From Takakia lepidozioides (taxonomy: Eukaryota > Streptophyta > Takakiopsida > Takakiales > Takakiaceae): a stretch of DNA of 64,000 bases. Positions 49,891-60,408 of the stretch are shown in pieces. The DNA lies in NCBI GenBank assembly GCA_030704615.1, contig CM060733.1:20524001-20588000 (forward strand), in the 5' to 3' direction. The translations under genes were made by a program, and so were the position numbers. The notes beneath the pieces were generated by a model, which saw only the letters and a program-made list of their open reading frames with translations, ran no database searches and was not told where the DNA came from. Each line of letters opens with the position of its first letter. Within the stretch, counting starts at the first letter, position 1.

Positions 49891-51196
49891 CATTCTTTTG
49901 TACTGGAACCGCAGATTGATTGAAAAGCACATGGATAACGGTCTGCACAGGAAGATCACTACCAAGTCCATATTAGCCCATACGCAAGTGACCACTTGTA
50001 GCAGACCTCTAACCTGCTTCATGACTGGTGATTTTGTTGTTCCTCAGATGTGGGAATCATGCAGAACATAATTCATCAACTAAGTTCTTTAAATCTTCCT
50101 CTTTGTTGTGGGATACTGAGATTGCAAACAACACGAGCAAAATGAAAACACGGGGCTATGAAAAGAAGGAAGCAGATCGGATGGTCGTCCAGGACCATAT
50201 TCAAATTCCAAAAGTTGCAACAAATGGAAAACAACAAAATGTTGGTCAACTTCTCATGTATCCAGGCATTGCCGTGGATTCACTCACTCAATCACTGAGA
50301 TTTAAATTAACTTAAGTCTGCAATATGACTGGTTACTCAAAATTTGGTTCTCAGTGTGAGTAAAATTGATTAAATTGATGCCCCTAAACCGAAACTCCAT
50401 GTCAAATAGATATAAGAGCTGGTTGAAGGCACTGTGTACTGGCCTAAAACCAACCACATAGTCACAAAGGTCTAGATCGGCCACATCCTGAAGCATCGAC
50501 TACCTGTTTCGCAGCTGTTGAATGGCTTCTAGTGGGTTTGGCACAATCACGTCTGGATACTTCTGCTTAAAATCCTACAAATGCACAAGCACCAGATCAG
50601 CAACATGGCAAAAGAGTAAGTGAATTGGACTCCCAATGTACCCATTTACATGCTTAATCCTAAAGCACTCACTGTATCCACAGCCTCAAAATATGTACAT
50701 AGCCTCGGCCTACAACTTTTATGTTGTATGCACCCATTTAGCAAAGGTTCCTGGGAGCTATACTTGAGGCTAGGAAAACCACCCGGCGCCTACACAGCCT
50801 GCAAACCACATTCCTCTTGGTAGGACAATAGCGACATAGCCTCCCTACAATGGAGTAGTGTAGTCCGTATCTTTGTACCATTATTTGGGCACTTTTCTTA
50901 GGGAACTAGAATGTCAAAAAGAGAGTAAGAAGAAACACACAAACAAGTCTCAGAATTTTCTCCATACTTACAAGGTGAAGGTAGCCAAAAAAGAGGCCCT
51001 GATTCGATTTGTTCTACATTCCTTCCTCTTCATCATCATCATGCTCCTCCTCCTCCTCCTCCTCCTCCCCCTTCCCCTCCCCCTCCCCCTCCTCCTCCTC
51101 CTCCTCCTCCTCATCTGCATCGTCGTCATCTGTTTCTTCCTCCTCTCCCTCATCTCCTCCATCATTGTTTGTCCCTTCTTCATCCTCCGTGTTTGC
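49891..51196. other. Segment unique to copy A
   Basis: Replaces the 57273-58178 part of copy B. It contains a CTC/CCT triplet tract (51043-51120) that gives an acidic low-complexity frame on the minus strand. No gene is recognised; it could be foreign filler DNA acquired during a deletion repair. Confidence 0.5.
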
Positions 51197-51671
51197 ACAC
51201 AGGGTCCCCTCTGTGGGCATGTAAACACAACGGACAAAGAGGTCCAGCAGAGTACTCATGCCGCCCTTCAAATTCAGTTTTAGCCAGATACTATGCTCGT
51301 ACCTCAAACCCTTGTTGATAATTTCACAATTGTCAAACAAGAAATCACGAACGAACTTCTTTGAGATTGAATTGATGTGGGACTCTATTAGAAGCACTTT
51401 TGGTCATTGCAACCTTCAACGTACCCCTGTTATCAAGTCTCGAGATGGTACCATTAACCATGAAATCCAAGCCTAAGGTAGAGCATGTAGTTTTAAAGGA
51501 CACATCGTCCATCCTGGGATTCACCCCAAAAACTACACATGAAGCCCTAGATTTGGCATAAGTAACCAATTCCCAGGGATCACCCTGAGGAGTGTTGATG
51601 TTGATAGGAGCTAAATTTTTCATTGTTTTCGCAGGCCATAAGTTTAAGCACAGGAACCAACCCGAGCCCAA
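51015..51671 (-). pseudogene. LINE-type endonuclease relic in copy A
   Basis: Minus-strand frames 51671-51345 (SCVVFGVNPRMDDVSF, LKVAMTK) and then 51397-51200 (FVRDFLFDNCEIINKG, SIWLKLNLKGGMSTLLD) match the copy B sequence at 58652-58180 almost exactly, including the frame change between the two pieces. After CVYMPTEGTLCA it runs into the copy-A-specific acidic triplet tract and loses the catalytic part. Confidence 0.7.
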
Positions 51672-51990
51672 GTGCCGAGTATGCTAGACAGAGCATACGA
51701 CTGCCCAATTTGGGCGGAGGAGCTGCCCCCAAGCGGTAGGAGTCCGCTTGTTACCATTCAGAGATCACACTCCAGGGAGTTACAGGGAATGGCCCGTGTA
51801 GGCATATTCTAAAGAGGGAAAGGCCCCAAGCTTTCCAACTAAATCCAATGCACTACCTTACCTGAAGCAAAACGCTTAAGGTCGAAACAAACAAGGACAC
51901 GAGGTCAGAAGGCCGGCATTTAGTGACAGAGACATTAATGTACTCCCGTTTCAAGTCCACCCAATGTCAATAGGCTTCCTAGAGGACAGG

Positions 51991-51996
51991 GAGAAA

Positions 51997-52045
<49 letters not shown>
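51991..52045. repeat. (GA)n microsatellite, copy A
   Basis: Uninterrupted GA over about 54 bases; the matching tract in copy B is 58979-59021 and shorter. Confidence 0.9.
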
Positions 52046-52048
<3 letters not shown>

Positions 52049-52449
52049 GAAATGAAATAGGGTTTGGTTGTTTGTTTCTCCCTTGGCACCTAAGGTGATA
52101 TTAGTTGTCCTCCGCATACATATCCAGCACACCAGAAAGAGAAGAAAGCTCTTTGAACTTACTTGAAGCATCTTGTATTTCCGAGGGTGCAGCATCATTC
52201 ATACTCAGGATGGACACGGTTGCCTTACCAAATGTGTCAGCTCTGCTGCTGCCTCTTCCTTGGCCTCTTCCTGTCCACCCAACCATGACACGTACCATGA
52301 AAAACTCACTTGACATTTCTATCCCACTCTTCTTATTGAGTAAACCAGAAACAATAGACAATCATGTAGCCAAGTGCTACGCGATGAACAGCTGTAGAAT
52401 CTAACAAGCGAGGACTGGGATAAAAACAGAGATAAGAATGCGTACGTTG

Positions 52450-52710
52450 CCAATCCCTCTGTAGGTATACTAAACATGGCAACTACCTCATAACGATACC
52501 TCAACCTGCATATAGGCTGATTTGACCAGGTTTCTTTGTAAGTCATGCGCTATACCTCTGGTGGTATACTAAACAGGGCTACTGTCTCATGACGATACCT
52601 CCGCATAAATATAGATTAATTTGGCCAACTTTTCTTGTAAAATGAAATACTATACCTCTGTAGATATATCAAACAGGGCTACAACCTAATGACGATACCT
52701 CTACTAGTAT
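52450..52710. repeat. Subterminal tandem repeat, three units of about 95 bp, copy A
   Basis: Units are anchored by ATACCTCTG-TGGTATACTAAACAGGG-type sequence near 52465, 52553 and 52651, with ATGACGATACCTC in each. The same set occurs at 59430-59690 in copy B. Located just inside the right inverted repeat. Confidence 0.75.
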
Positions 52711-52719
52711 ATATGTGTA

Positions 52720-53089
52720 GAATATATCTCTCCTTTAGGGTACGCGACTCATGTCGTGACTTAGGCCTTACCACAAGCAAAGGATGGACGGGCAGCAGGA
52801 ATAGACGGGCCAGCATGTATATTCATCTTATACTCTCGTATGTATATGTGTATATGATACATATATATATACATATATATGATAATATATTATATATATT
52901 ATATACATATATATGATAATATATTATATATATTATATACAAAACTGCTTTAAAAATTATAGATTACAATTCAATTGAATTGCAAATTAGGGTTAGTTCA
53001 ATTGAATTGGCATCGCAATTCAATTGAATTGGCATCTGATCAAGTGAATTGTGCTGCATTTCACATCAAGGCCTATTTGGAATTCCCTA
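52720..53089 (-). repeat. Right terminal inverted repeat of copy A
   Basis: Complement of 48044-48390, ending GGAATTCCCTA. Three CAATTCAATTGAATTG-type units lie at 52970-53032. Confidence 0.85.
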
Positions 53090-54094
53090 AAAGGCCTTGA
53101 TGTGAAATGCAGCGCAATTCACTTGATCAGTTGCCAATTCACTTGAATTGCGATGCCAATTCAATTGAACTAACCCTAATTTGCAATTCAATTGAATTGC
53201 TGACTGCAATTCAATTGAATTGTAATCTATAATTTTTAACGCAGTTTTGTATATAATATATATAATATATTATCATGTGTATGTATATGTATATGTATCG
53301 TATACACATATACATACGAGAGTATAAGATAAATATACATGTTGGCCCGTCTATTCCTGCTGCCCGTCCATCCTTTGCTTGTGGTAAGGCCTAAGTCACG
53401 ACATGAGTCGCGTACCCTAAAGGAGAGATATATACTAGAGAGAGAGCGAGAGGGGAAATGGAGAGAGAAATGAAGTGATGAAGGGTTTTTAGGGTAGAGG
53501 TGCCCTAAAAGTGAAAGGATCAAATCAGTTGGAGGACGAGAAGTAACGAGAGAAGAATGCAACAACAAGTTTAGGGTTGAGCGGTGGTGGAGCGGTGGTG
53601 GCGCTATGTATGATGGAAGCCTTCTTGGATCACCAAATGACAAGATCTGCCCATGAGTAAGCACATTCCCATATTGGCATGAGTTTCCCCAATCATTGAT
53701 AAAGATATCATTTTAGCTAAAGCTGTAGTTCTTGTGTACGTGCAGGTGACTCATGAGTTTTGAGGAGAGAACTTTAGGGGTAGTAGAGTGGGTTATCAAA
53801 CGCTCCTCAACACACACACTGAAAGAAAGAGCTTGATCACATGGTTTGTCTTCAACCTGCCCACACTGTGTACTGTGGTTGCTAATACATTTTAGGATAG
53901 AGTAGTTGTTGTTTCAAAGTACATTTGGTTCATCTACTTGATAGCCTATGTGAACTTTAGTGACGTAAGTCCTATGGGGAGTGTGTGAGTGGATGCAGTG
54001 ACTACAGAATTAACAGCAAACAATTACAACAAGGGCAAGGTCGAAGGCATTGGCACTGGGGCTATTAAGCAGAGATAAGACAGATCATGTGAGC

Positions 54095-55787
54095 ATGGAA
54101 AACAACCATTTGGATGGTGACAAAGTAGTGGATGATTTAGTACTTTATGTGGAAGCAATGTTGAATGAGGGTGCCACAATGAAATCAATCGTCACTGCCC
54201 TTTCTTTTGATGATGTACGACCATTGAGAAGATTGCTATCAGAAGTCCAAGGGTCTCCTTTCAAAGTTCATCATCAATTGAGTGTCCAACGCTTGTGTGA
54301 AAAGATTCAAGAGTTACTTCCTCTTGAAGAGAATGGGACAAATTGGGGAATGAGAACAGTGCAATCTGCCTTAAGGAGATCAAATTGGCGGATTCCTCGA
54401 AGGAAGGTGGGGGAAACTTTGAAAATCATCTCACCCTACCATTATGAGCGTAGGAGAAGGGCACAGGCAATTCGGAGGACTCAGTATAATGTAACAATGC
54501 CTATGGCTCTATGACACATTGACTGTAAGTATTTTATCTCATGCATCTTAATGTTCTTTGAAGATGCACATGCAAGACGTTTTCTTGCATTACATATCGC
54601 ACAAAATTGTAGGCAAACTAAAACATGTGTGCAATTCGTGGTGCAGCTTATGACAAATTGGTTATGTTTGGTCTTCGAGTACATGCTGGCATTGATGGGG
54701 CCTCTCATTTTGTTTTATGGGCGAACGTTGCAAGAAACAAGAAAGAAAAAACCATTTTCAAAGGATATCACGATGCAGTTTCCAAGTTTGGAGCACCTTT
54801 ACGAATTCGATCTGATTTTGCAGTAGAGCACTCTCTTATAAAACAACACATTGAAGCCACACGTTCTGAAACACCCAATCCGTACTTGACTGGGTCTTCT
54901 ACACACAATCAAGTTAGTGTTCTATACAATTCTATCTTGCATATCAACTTTACGTTTCTGTCATATTTCTTGGTTCATCTTTATTAATCATTGAGTGTGT
55001 AATGTTGTGCATATTCCTAATACTTTGTGTGGTGTAATCACCACGTTAGAGGATTGAACACTTTTGGCGGCATCTATGGGAGAAGGTAATGTTTTACTAC
55101 AAAAATTGCTTCCAAGCAATGGTCAATGATGGATTATTGGATATGGACATTCCGTGGCAACGAGAATCTTTTATTGACATATATATGCCCATACTACAAG
55201 AAGCTGTTGATGAATACGTGAAGATTTGGAATGGACATCGAGTTCGCACGATTAATGAAAACGGTCGATATCGTCGATCACATGTTCCTGCTCGTTTCTT
55301 TCGTGAGTATGAACGTTTGCATGGGTAAGCTCATGGTTTTCTCTTGTTTGTACTTTCATTGTTAAGCTACAATTTACATTGGAATGTTATTCTAATGTGG
55401 TGATGTGTTTGATCATGTAGATGGACCAGCCACCTTATTGATGACCCACGATTCAGGGAAGACCCCCGACACATTGGTAACCAAGACTTGGGGCCTCGTG
55501 GGAATCAAAGGTGGCGATGTGCAGGTGGTTTGCATGACCTTCCTACCAAAGGAGCTGAACTCATTCCTGACATGGTTCGTGTCCGTGCACAAGCTTATGA
55601 AATTGGAAAGGTTGGGAATGATTCGATCTCCTGTTTTCATCTCCACTACTACATGTCTCGGTATTGTGGTTTGGCAACGCATGAACATAGATATTTTGAT
55701 CAATTGGACCTCATTGGTAATACCGTGTTAAGTAGGGAAGCTCTCCAACTTTTAATTACACAAGCTCTTGTATGTAATTGTGATTAA
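54095..55787 (+). pseudogene. Integrase-like DDE transposase, four exons, one in-frame TGA
   Basis: Exons 54095-54524, 54647-54912, 55050-55324, 55421-55787; introns are GT-AG with good donors (GTAAGT, GTTAGT, GTAAGC). Summed length 1338 is a multiple of three: 445 residues if the TGA at 54512-54514 were sense. N-terminal helix-turn-helix: NWGMRTVQSALRRSNWRIPR. Catalytic core of the eukaryotic integrase-core family: HID directly after the TGA, completed over the intron to SYDKLVMFGLRVHAGIDG; RIRSD; NQRIEHFWRHLW with the Glu. The C-terminal domain (GLLDMDIP, WNGHRVRT, then DDPRFREDP) follows. The family has Trp before His-x-Asp, so TGG to TGA is the likely lesion. Start chosen at the first ATG. 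It would cut and join the element ends. Confidence 0.85.
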
Positions 55788-56225
55788 CTGAATAAGTGGG
55801 ACAATCACATTCAAAGATAATTATTTTATGTCACGTACTTTGAGGATTTCTGTTAAATAAATGTCATCATCATATCCATTGTCCATATTGAACCATACAC
55901 CCTAAACATCAAACCATACTACTTGGGGGCAGGGCCTGGGTTGTACGATCTCTGGAGGGTTGTGAAATTGTTGGGTTTCATTGGGAAGTGCACAGCGTGA
56001 GGCTCATGAGGCCGCCTTTTATCTCCAACAATCTTTGTCTGCCCCACATATGAGACAATGATGACCAACTTGCCTCATTTTTAAGAACCCTCTATTCATA
56101 ATCTAAGAATTTTGCATACAGTAATAAAAATCCTAAGTCAGACAAGATTGAGAGATTGAAGTAGAACCTTGATGTCTTTGACTTTGAGTTGACCGACGAT
56201 GATATCAAGCCCTTGACAAAAGCCT
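55788..56225. other. 3' flank of the transposase gene within copy B
   Basis: Absent from copy A. No coding frame is recognised; includes the probable 3' UTR. Confidence 0.55.
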
Positions 56226-56808
56226 GCGCACCAACGACCCTCAGAAATTTTTGTGTATCAATCTCTTCTGAGGATGAGTTTGACTGGTGGGTGTTGCTTA
56301 CAATCTAAATATGTTAGCATGTTTCATCTGCACCTTGAGACACTAACCAATTTCATATTGCCAAGCCCTTATAGTGCCAATATATGGCTATGTACATATA
56401 CCAAACATGATACCACTGTAAGAGTATCAACGTCTAAGAGTTGATATATTAAACTCTCTATCGAACACACAGCCCAATTGCAACATGATACCTTTGTAAG
56501 GGTATCGAAACAAGATTATTGGAGATAATTCTCGAAATGAACATGTCTTTTGTTTTCTCTGGGGTTGTGTCATGGGGGCCAGATACTAGTGCCAGGGGAG
56601 TACATGATGATGCAGGGGAAGCCATTCATCAATTGTGAGGTTTGAAATTGTCTGATTCTTTCAGAGCTAGCCATATTTCTTTTGCCAGTGAATCAGAGGA
56701 AGCTGAAGCACTTCTGAGTAAGCCATCTGTCTCCCAAAGGGTTCCCTTAAAAAATGAGATGGAGCTAGCCCTGGCATGCACATCAAACCCATTTAGCTCA
56801 CAAGCAGT

Positions 56809-57075
56809 TTAAGGAGGTTTGCATAAACATTTGGCCAAGGTTTGAGGGCTTTGCCTCATTCCAACAACAGTATTTACCAAAGCACATAACGTGCTTGTAA
56901 TAACACTCGGGCTGCATGTGGGGTTCATGGGATGCTGAATGGAAGTTGAGGAATTTGAAAGGCTGGAGTGGGAATCGAGAGCATGAATGCTGGGTTCTGC
57001 AATAGTGATGAGATTATGGTTGTAGTGCAACGTTGTAGTGGGTTTGTTATTGGCAGCCCAACACTTGCAAGCCAC
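56809..57075 (-). other. Open frame shared by both copies, unrecognised
   Basis: An 88-residue Ser/Thr-rich frame, identical at the protein level in copy A (49431-49697). Identity reflects the recent duplication rather than proven coding function. No family is recognised. Confidence 0.25.
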
Positions 57076-57265
57076 ATGCCCACTCCTATGAAGGTGTGAC
57101 TGGTGATCTAGTGACCAGTCACTTAGTCAAACCAGCGATACGCAGGCAGTGGGTAGAGTGGTGGATGAGCAGCACATGGAGAGAGGTGTGTACATGGAAG
57201 ATCAATGTCAAGTCCATATCAGCCCCTATGCCAAGTTATATTGCTTCCCCTTGTGCTCAATACCT

Positions 57266-58652
57266 CTACAGAGCGTGACTACAAACGTTGAAGGGCCAAG
57301 CAGAATTTCTTGTCATTACCACCATGGTGGTTTGAGTTATTTCACTGTATAACTTGTCCCAGTATAATTGTTTCTGAGACCTAACAAGCTGATTGATATC
57401 TTTACGGAGCTGGTAGTACCTCGCCCACAATTCTCTGTTGGTTTCCAAATTGTAGCACTGTTTATAGAGGGCTCCTGTCTCAGCTATCTTGAGTTTAATC
57501 TCATTAGTCCACCAACTAACTGCTCTACCGCAGACAATTAGTTTCCTCCCAATGATCTTGTCAGCCACGGAGGAAACGAAACTCTCCCAAGAGTCCACTG
57601 CTCTTTCGACTTCATTTATTGCGTTAACAGAGCGTGACTGAAGTTCTTGGAGCGATTGGACAAAATGAGGGAGAGCCTCTTGCAAGGCCTGGACGTACTC
57701 AGCCTTGACCTCCTCATTGTGGAATTTTTCTATGCGCCACTTCCGAATCGAACGTTTCACAGATCTCTTGGTGGTGGGAAAACACCTTTTGATGTCAGTC
57801 CAAACCAGCAAGTGGTCAGAGGTACCAATATCAGTTCTGTCGATCAACACATCGGCACACTGGGGGAACAAAATTTTGTCCATTATGATATAGTCCACAA
57901 TGGAACGTTCCCCAGTTTGGGGTTTTTCACGAGTCCACTGCACTTGGTCACCTCTTGTCCTGTTATTCAAGGTCAAAAGCTGAAGCTCTTCTAGACAGTT
58001 AATTAACCGTCTGCCATTAGAATTCAGCTCGTCCTCACCAAAAGGTCCAATGATATCGTCCTGATGGATCCCTTTGCCCACCCAGGCATTGAAGTCCCCC
58101 AATAGTACCACCTGACCTTTGGCAAGGAACGAAGCACAGTCCAGCTTCAAAACTTGTGAGGCCTTGTCTGCGTCAGCACACAGGGTCCCCTCTGTGGGCA
58201 TGTAAACACAACGGACAAAGAGGTCCAGCAGAGTACTCATGCCGCCCTTCAAATTCAGTTTTAGCCAGATACTATGCTCGTACCTCAAACCCTTGTTGAT
58301 AATTTCACAATTGTCAAACAAGAAATCACGGACGAACTTATTTGAGATTGAATTGATGCGGGACTCTATTAGAAGCACTTTTGGTCATTGCAACCTTCAA
58401 CGTACCCCTGTTATCAAGTCTCGAGATGGTACCATTAACCATGAAATCCAAGCCTAAGGTAGAGCATGTAGTTTTAAAGGACACATCGTCCATCCTGGGA
58501 TTCACCCCAAAAACTACACATGAAGCCCTAGATTTGGCATAAGTAACCAATTCCCAGGGATCACCCTGAGGAGTGTTGATGTTGATAGGAGCTAAATTTT
58601 TCATTGTTTTCGCAGGCCATAAGTTTAAGCACAGGAACCAACCCGAGCCCAA
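57266..58652 (-). pseudogene. LINE-type endonuclease/exonuclease domain in copy B
   Basis: Minus strand: 58652-58338 then, after a one-base frame change near 58378, 58378-57266 (370 residues). The apurinic-type endonuclease fold is marked by VVLLGDFNAWVG and by GTSDHLLVW, preceded by GERSIVDYIIMD. A linker with Trp/Arg-rich sequence follows (IRKWRIEKF, WWTNEIK, NRELWARYYQLRKDINQLV), as in plant L1-like ORF2 before the reverse transcriptase. The reverse transcriptase itself is absent. The frame change is shared with copy A, so it is older than the duplication. Either a nested LINE fragment or a captured domain. Confidence 0.8.
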
Positions 58653-58974
58653 GTGCCGAGTATGCTAGACAGAGCATACGACTGCCCAATTTGGGCGGAG
58701 GGGCTGCCCCCAAGCGGTAGGAGTCCGCTTGTTACCATTCAGAGATCACACTCCAGGGAGTTACAGGGAATGGCCCGTGTAGGCATATTCTAAAGATGGA
58801 AAAGCCCCAAGCTTTCCAACTAAATCCAATGCACTACCTTACCTGAAGCAAAACGCTTAAGGTCGAAACAAACAAGGACACGAGGTCAGAAGGCCGGCAT
58901 TTAGTGACAGAGACATTAATGTACTCCCGTTTCAAGTCCACCCAATGTCAATAGGCTTCCTAGAGGACAGGGAG

Positions 58975-58978
<4 letters not shown>

Positions 58979-59021
<43 letters not shown>
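58979..59021. repeat. (GA)n microsatellite, copy B
   Basis: Uninterrupted GA, counterpart of the tract in copy A. Confidence 0.9.
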
Positions 59022-59024
<3 letters not shown>

Positions 59025-59076
59025 GAAATGAAATAGGGTTTGGTTGTTTGTTTCTCCCTTGGCACCTAAGGTGATA

Positions 59077-59337
59077 TTAGTTGTCCTCCGCATACATATC
59101 CAGCACACCAGAAAGAGAAGAAAGCTCTTTGAACTTACTTGAAGCATCTTGTATTTCCGAGGGTGCAGCATCATTCATACTCAGGATGGACACGGTTGCC
59201 TTACCAAATGTGTCAGCTCTGCTGTTGCCTCTTCCTTGGCCTCTTCCTGTCCACCCAACCATGACACGTACCATGAAAAACTCACTTGACATTTCTATCC
59301 CACTCTTCTTATTGAGTAAACCAGAAACAATAGACAA
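59077..59337 (-). other. Open frame shared by both copies, unrecognised
   Basis: An 86-residue frame (internal ATG gives MSSEFFMVRVMVGW) ending in LDMYAEDN; the copy A version (52101-52361) differs by one residue. It lies upstream of the endonuclease frame on the same strand and could be a remnant of the same retroelement. No family is recognised. Confidence 0.3.
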
Positions 59338-59429
59338 TCATGTAGCCAAGTGCTACGCGATGAACATCTGTAGAATCTAACAAGCGAGGACTGGATAAAA
59401 ACAGAGATAAGAATGCGTACGTTGCCAAT

Positions 59430-59690
59430 CCCTCTGTAGGTATACTAAACAGGGCAACTACCTCATAACGATACCTCAACCTGCATATAGGCTGATTTGA
59501 CCAGGTTTCTTTGTAAGTCATGCGATATACCTCTGGTGGTATACTAAACAGGGCTACTGTCTCATGACGATACCTCCGCATAAATATAGATTAATTTGGC
59601 CAACTTTTCTTGTAAAATGAAATACTATACCTCTGTAGATATATCAAACAGGGCTACAACCTAATGACGATACCTCTACTAATATATATG
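59430..59690. repeat. Subterminal tandem repeat, copy B
   Basis: Same three 95 bp units as 52450-52710, with few changes. Confidence 0.75.
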
Positions 59691-60075
59691 TGTAGTATAT
59701 ATCTCTCCTTTAGGCTACGCGACTCATGTCGTGACTTAGGCCTTACCACAAGCAAAGGATGGACGGGCAGCAGGAATAGACGGGCCAGCATGTATATTCA
59801 GCTTATACTCTCGTATGTATATGTGTATACGATACATATACATATACATATACATGATAATATATTATATATATTATATACAAAACTGCGTTAAAAATTA
59901 TAGATTACAATTCAATTGAATTGCAGTCAGCAATTCAATTGAATCACCAGTTGGCAATTCAATTGAATTGCAAATTAGGGTTAGTTCAATTGAATTGGCA
60001 TCTGATCAAGTGAATTGGCATCTGATCAAGTGAATTGCGCTGCATTTCACATCAAGGCCTTTTTGGAATTCCCTA

Positions 60076-60207
60076 GATCACCCCCTAAAAGTGTGCAATT
60101 CAATTGAATTGCCAATTCGCAATTCAATTGAATCGTGTGCCGACAATTCAATTGAATTGCAAATTAGGGTTAGTTCAATTGAATTGCGCACTTTTAGGGG
60201 GGTGATC
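60076..60207. repeat. Nested small inverted-repeat element at the right end
   Basis: Starts GATCACCCCCTAAAAGTG and ends with its complement (CACTTTTAGGGGGGTGATC at 60189-60207). Three CAATTCAATTGAAT-type units and an AATTAGGGTTAG phrase fill the interior. The 48 bases before it (60028-60075) are repeated after it (60208-60255), so the element terminus is present twice. Confidence 0.75.
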
Positions 60208-60255
60208 AAGTGAATTGCGATGCATTTCACATCAAGGCCTTTTTGGAATTCCCTA

Positions 60256-60261
60256 GAGAGG
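60256..60261. repeat. Target-site duplication, right copy
   Basis: GAGAGG directly after the terminal CCCTA; matches 48038-48043. Confidence 0.8.
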
Positions 60262-60408
60262 CCTTCTTCCAGCGCCATTATGCGAGCCTATGGAGTCCTC
60301 AGGTAAAGCGGATAAAGTAGCAGTATGTGTAGAGCTCGTGTGCTGCGAGAAGAGTGCTAGACCTAGGTATGCAAGGAAAAGCAGGTTGAGTGAGCCAAAA
60401 TACGCCAT
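60262..60408 (-). pseudogene. EXORDIUM-like (PHI-1) gene, 5' part with signal peptide
   Basis: ATG at 60408 starts MAYFGSLNLLFLAYLGLALF, a typical secretory signal with a hydrophobic core, followed by a Ser/Thr/His-rich stretch that ends GAGRRPL at the target duplication. The frame continues, after skipping the 12.2 kb block and one GAGAGG, into the 3' part at 48037 (FHRPGPPQH). The promoter should lie at 60409-60900 on this strand. With the insertion, transcripts would stop or splice within the transposon. Confidence 0.8.

Larger units (their letters stand above)
48044..53089. mobile_element. Copy A, non-autonomous derivative
   Basis: Complete by its ends: about 350 bp inverted repeats at 48044-48390 and 52720-53089. 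It matches copy B over 48056-48843 (B 53090-53905), 48845-49890 (B 56226-57272) and 51197-53089 (B 58179-60075). It lacks the 2.3 kb transposase segment and instead of the B endonuclease piece has a different 1.3 kb (49890-51197). No transposase is encoded. Confidence 0.85.
53090..60075. mobile_element. Copy B, transposase-carrying
   Basis: Begins directly after the last base of copy A, at AAGGCCTTGATG, so the outer dozen bases (TAGGGAATTCCA) of its left end are missing. Its right end is complete at 60075. It carries the integrase-like gene (54095-55787) and the longer endonuclease frame (57266-58652, minus strand). Confidence 0.8.
48044..60255. mobile_element. Composite long-TIR DNA transposon block (two copies end to end), IS3EU/integrase-like
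   Basis: The outermost ends are inverted: TAGGGAATTCCAAA followed by AGGCCTTGATGTGAAATGCA and then CAATTCACTTGATCA on the left, and the complement at 60205-60255. They are bounded by 6 bp GAGAGG duplications. Inside are copy A (48044-53089), copy B (from 53090 to 60075) and a short extra terminus with a nested inverted repeat (60076-60255). A and B share almost all sequence outside the transposase insert and one replaced segment. Integrase-like transposase, long inverted ends of about 350 bases and 6 bp duplications match what is known of eukaryotic IS3EU elements; that class assignment is from memory of the family and needs a database check. Confidence 0.85.

Noticed and set aside
50968-51283. 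Acidic (Glu/Asp) and Ser-rich frames
   Set aside because: All are read from one CTC/CCT triplet tract in six frames; low complexity, not a gene.
60078-60278. Minus-strand frame with repeated NSIEL phrases
   Set aside because: Translation of the CAATTCAATTGAATTG palindrome array; not coding.
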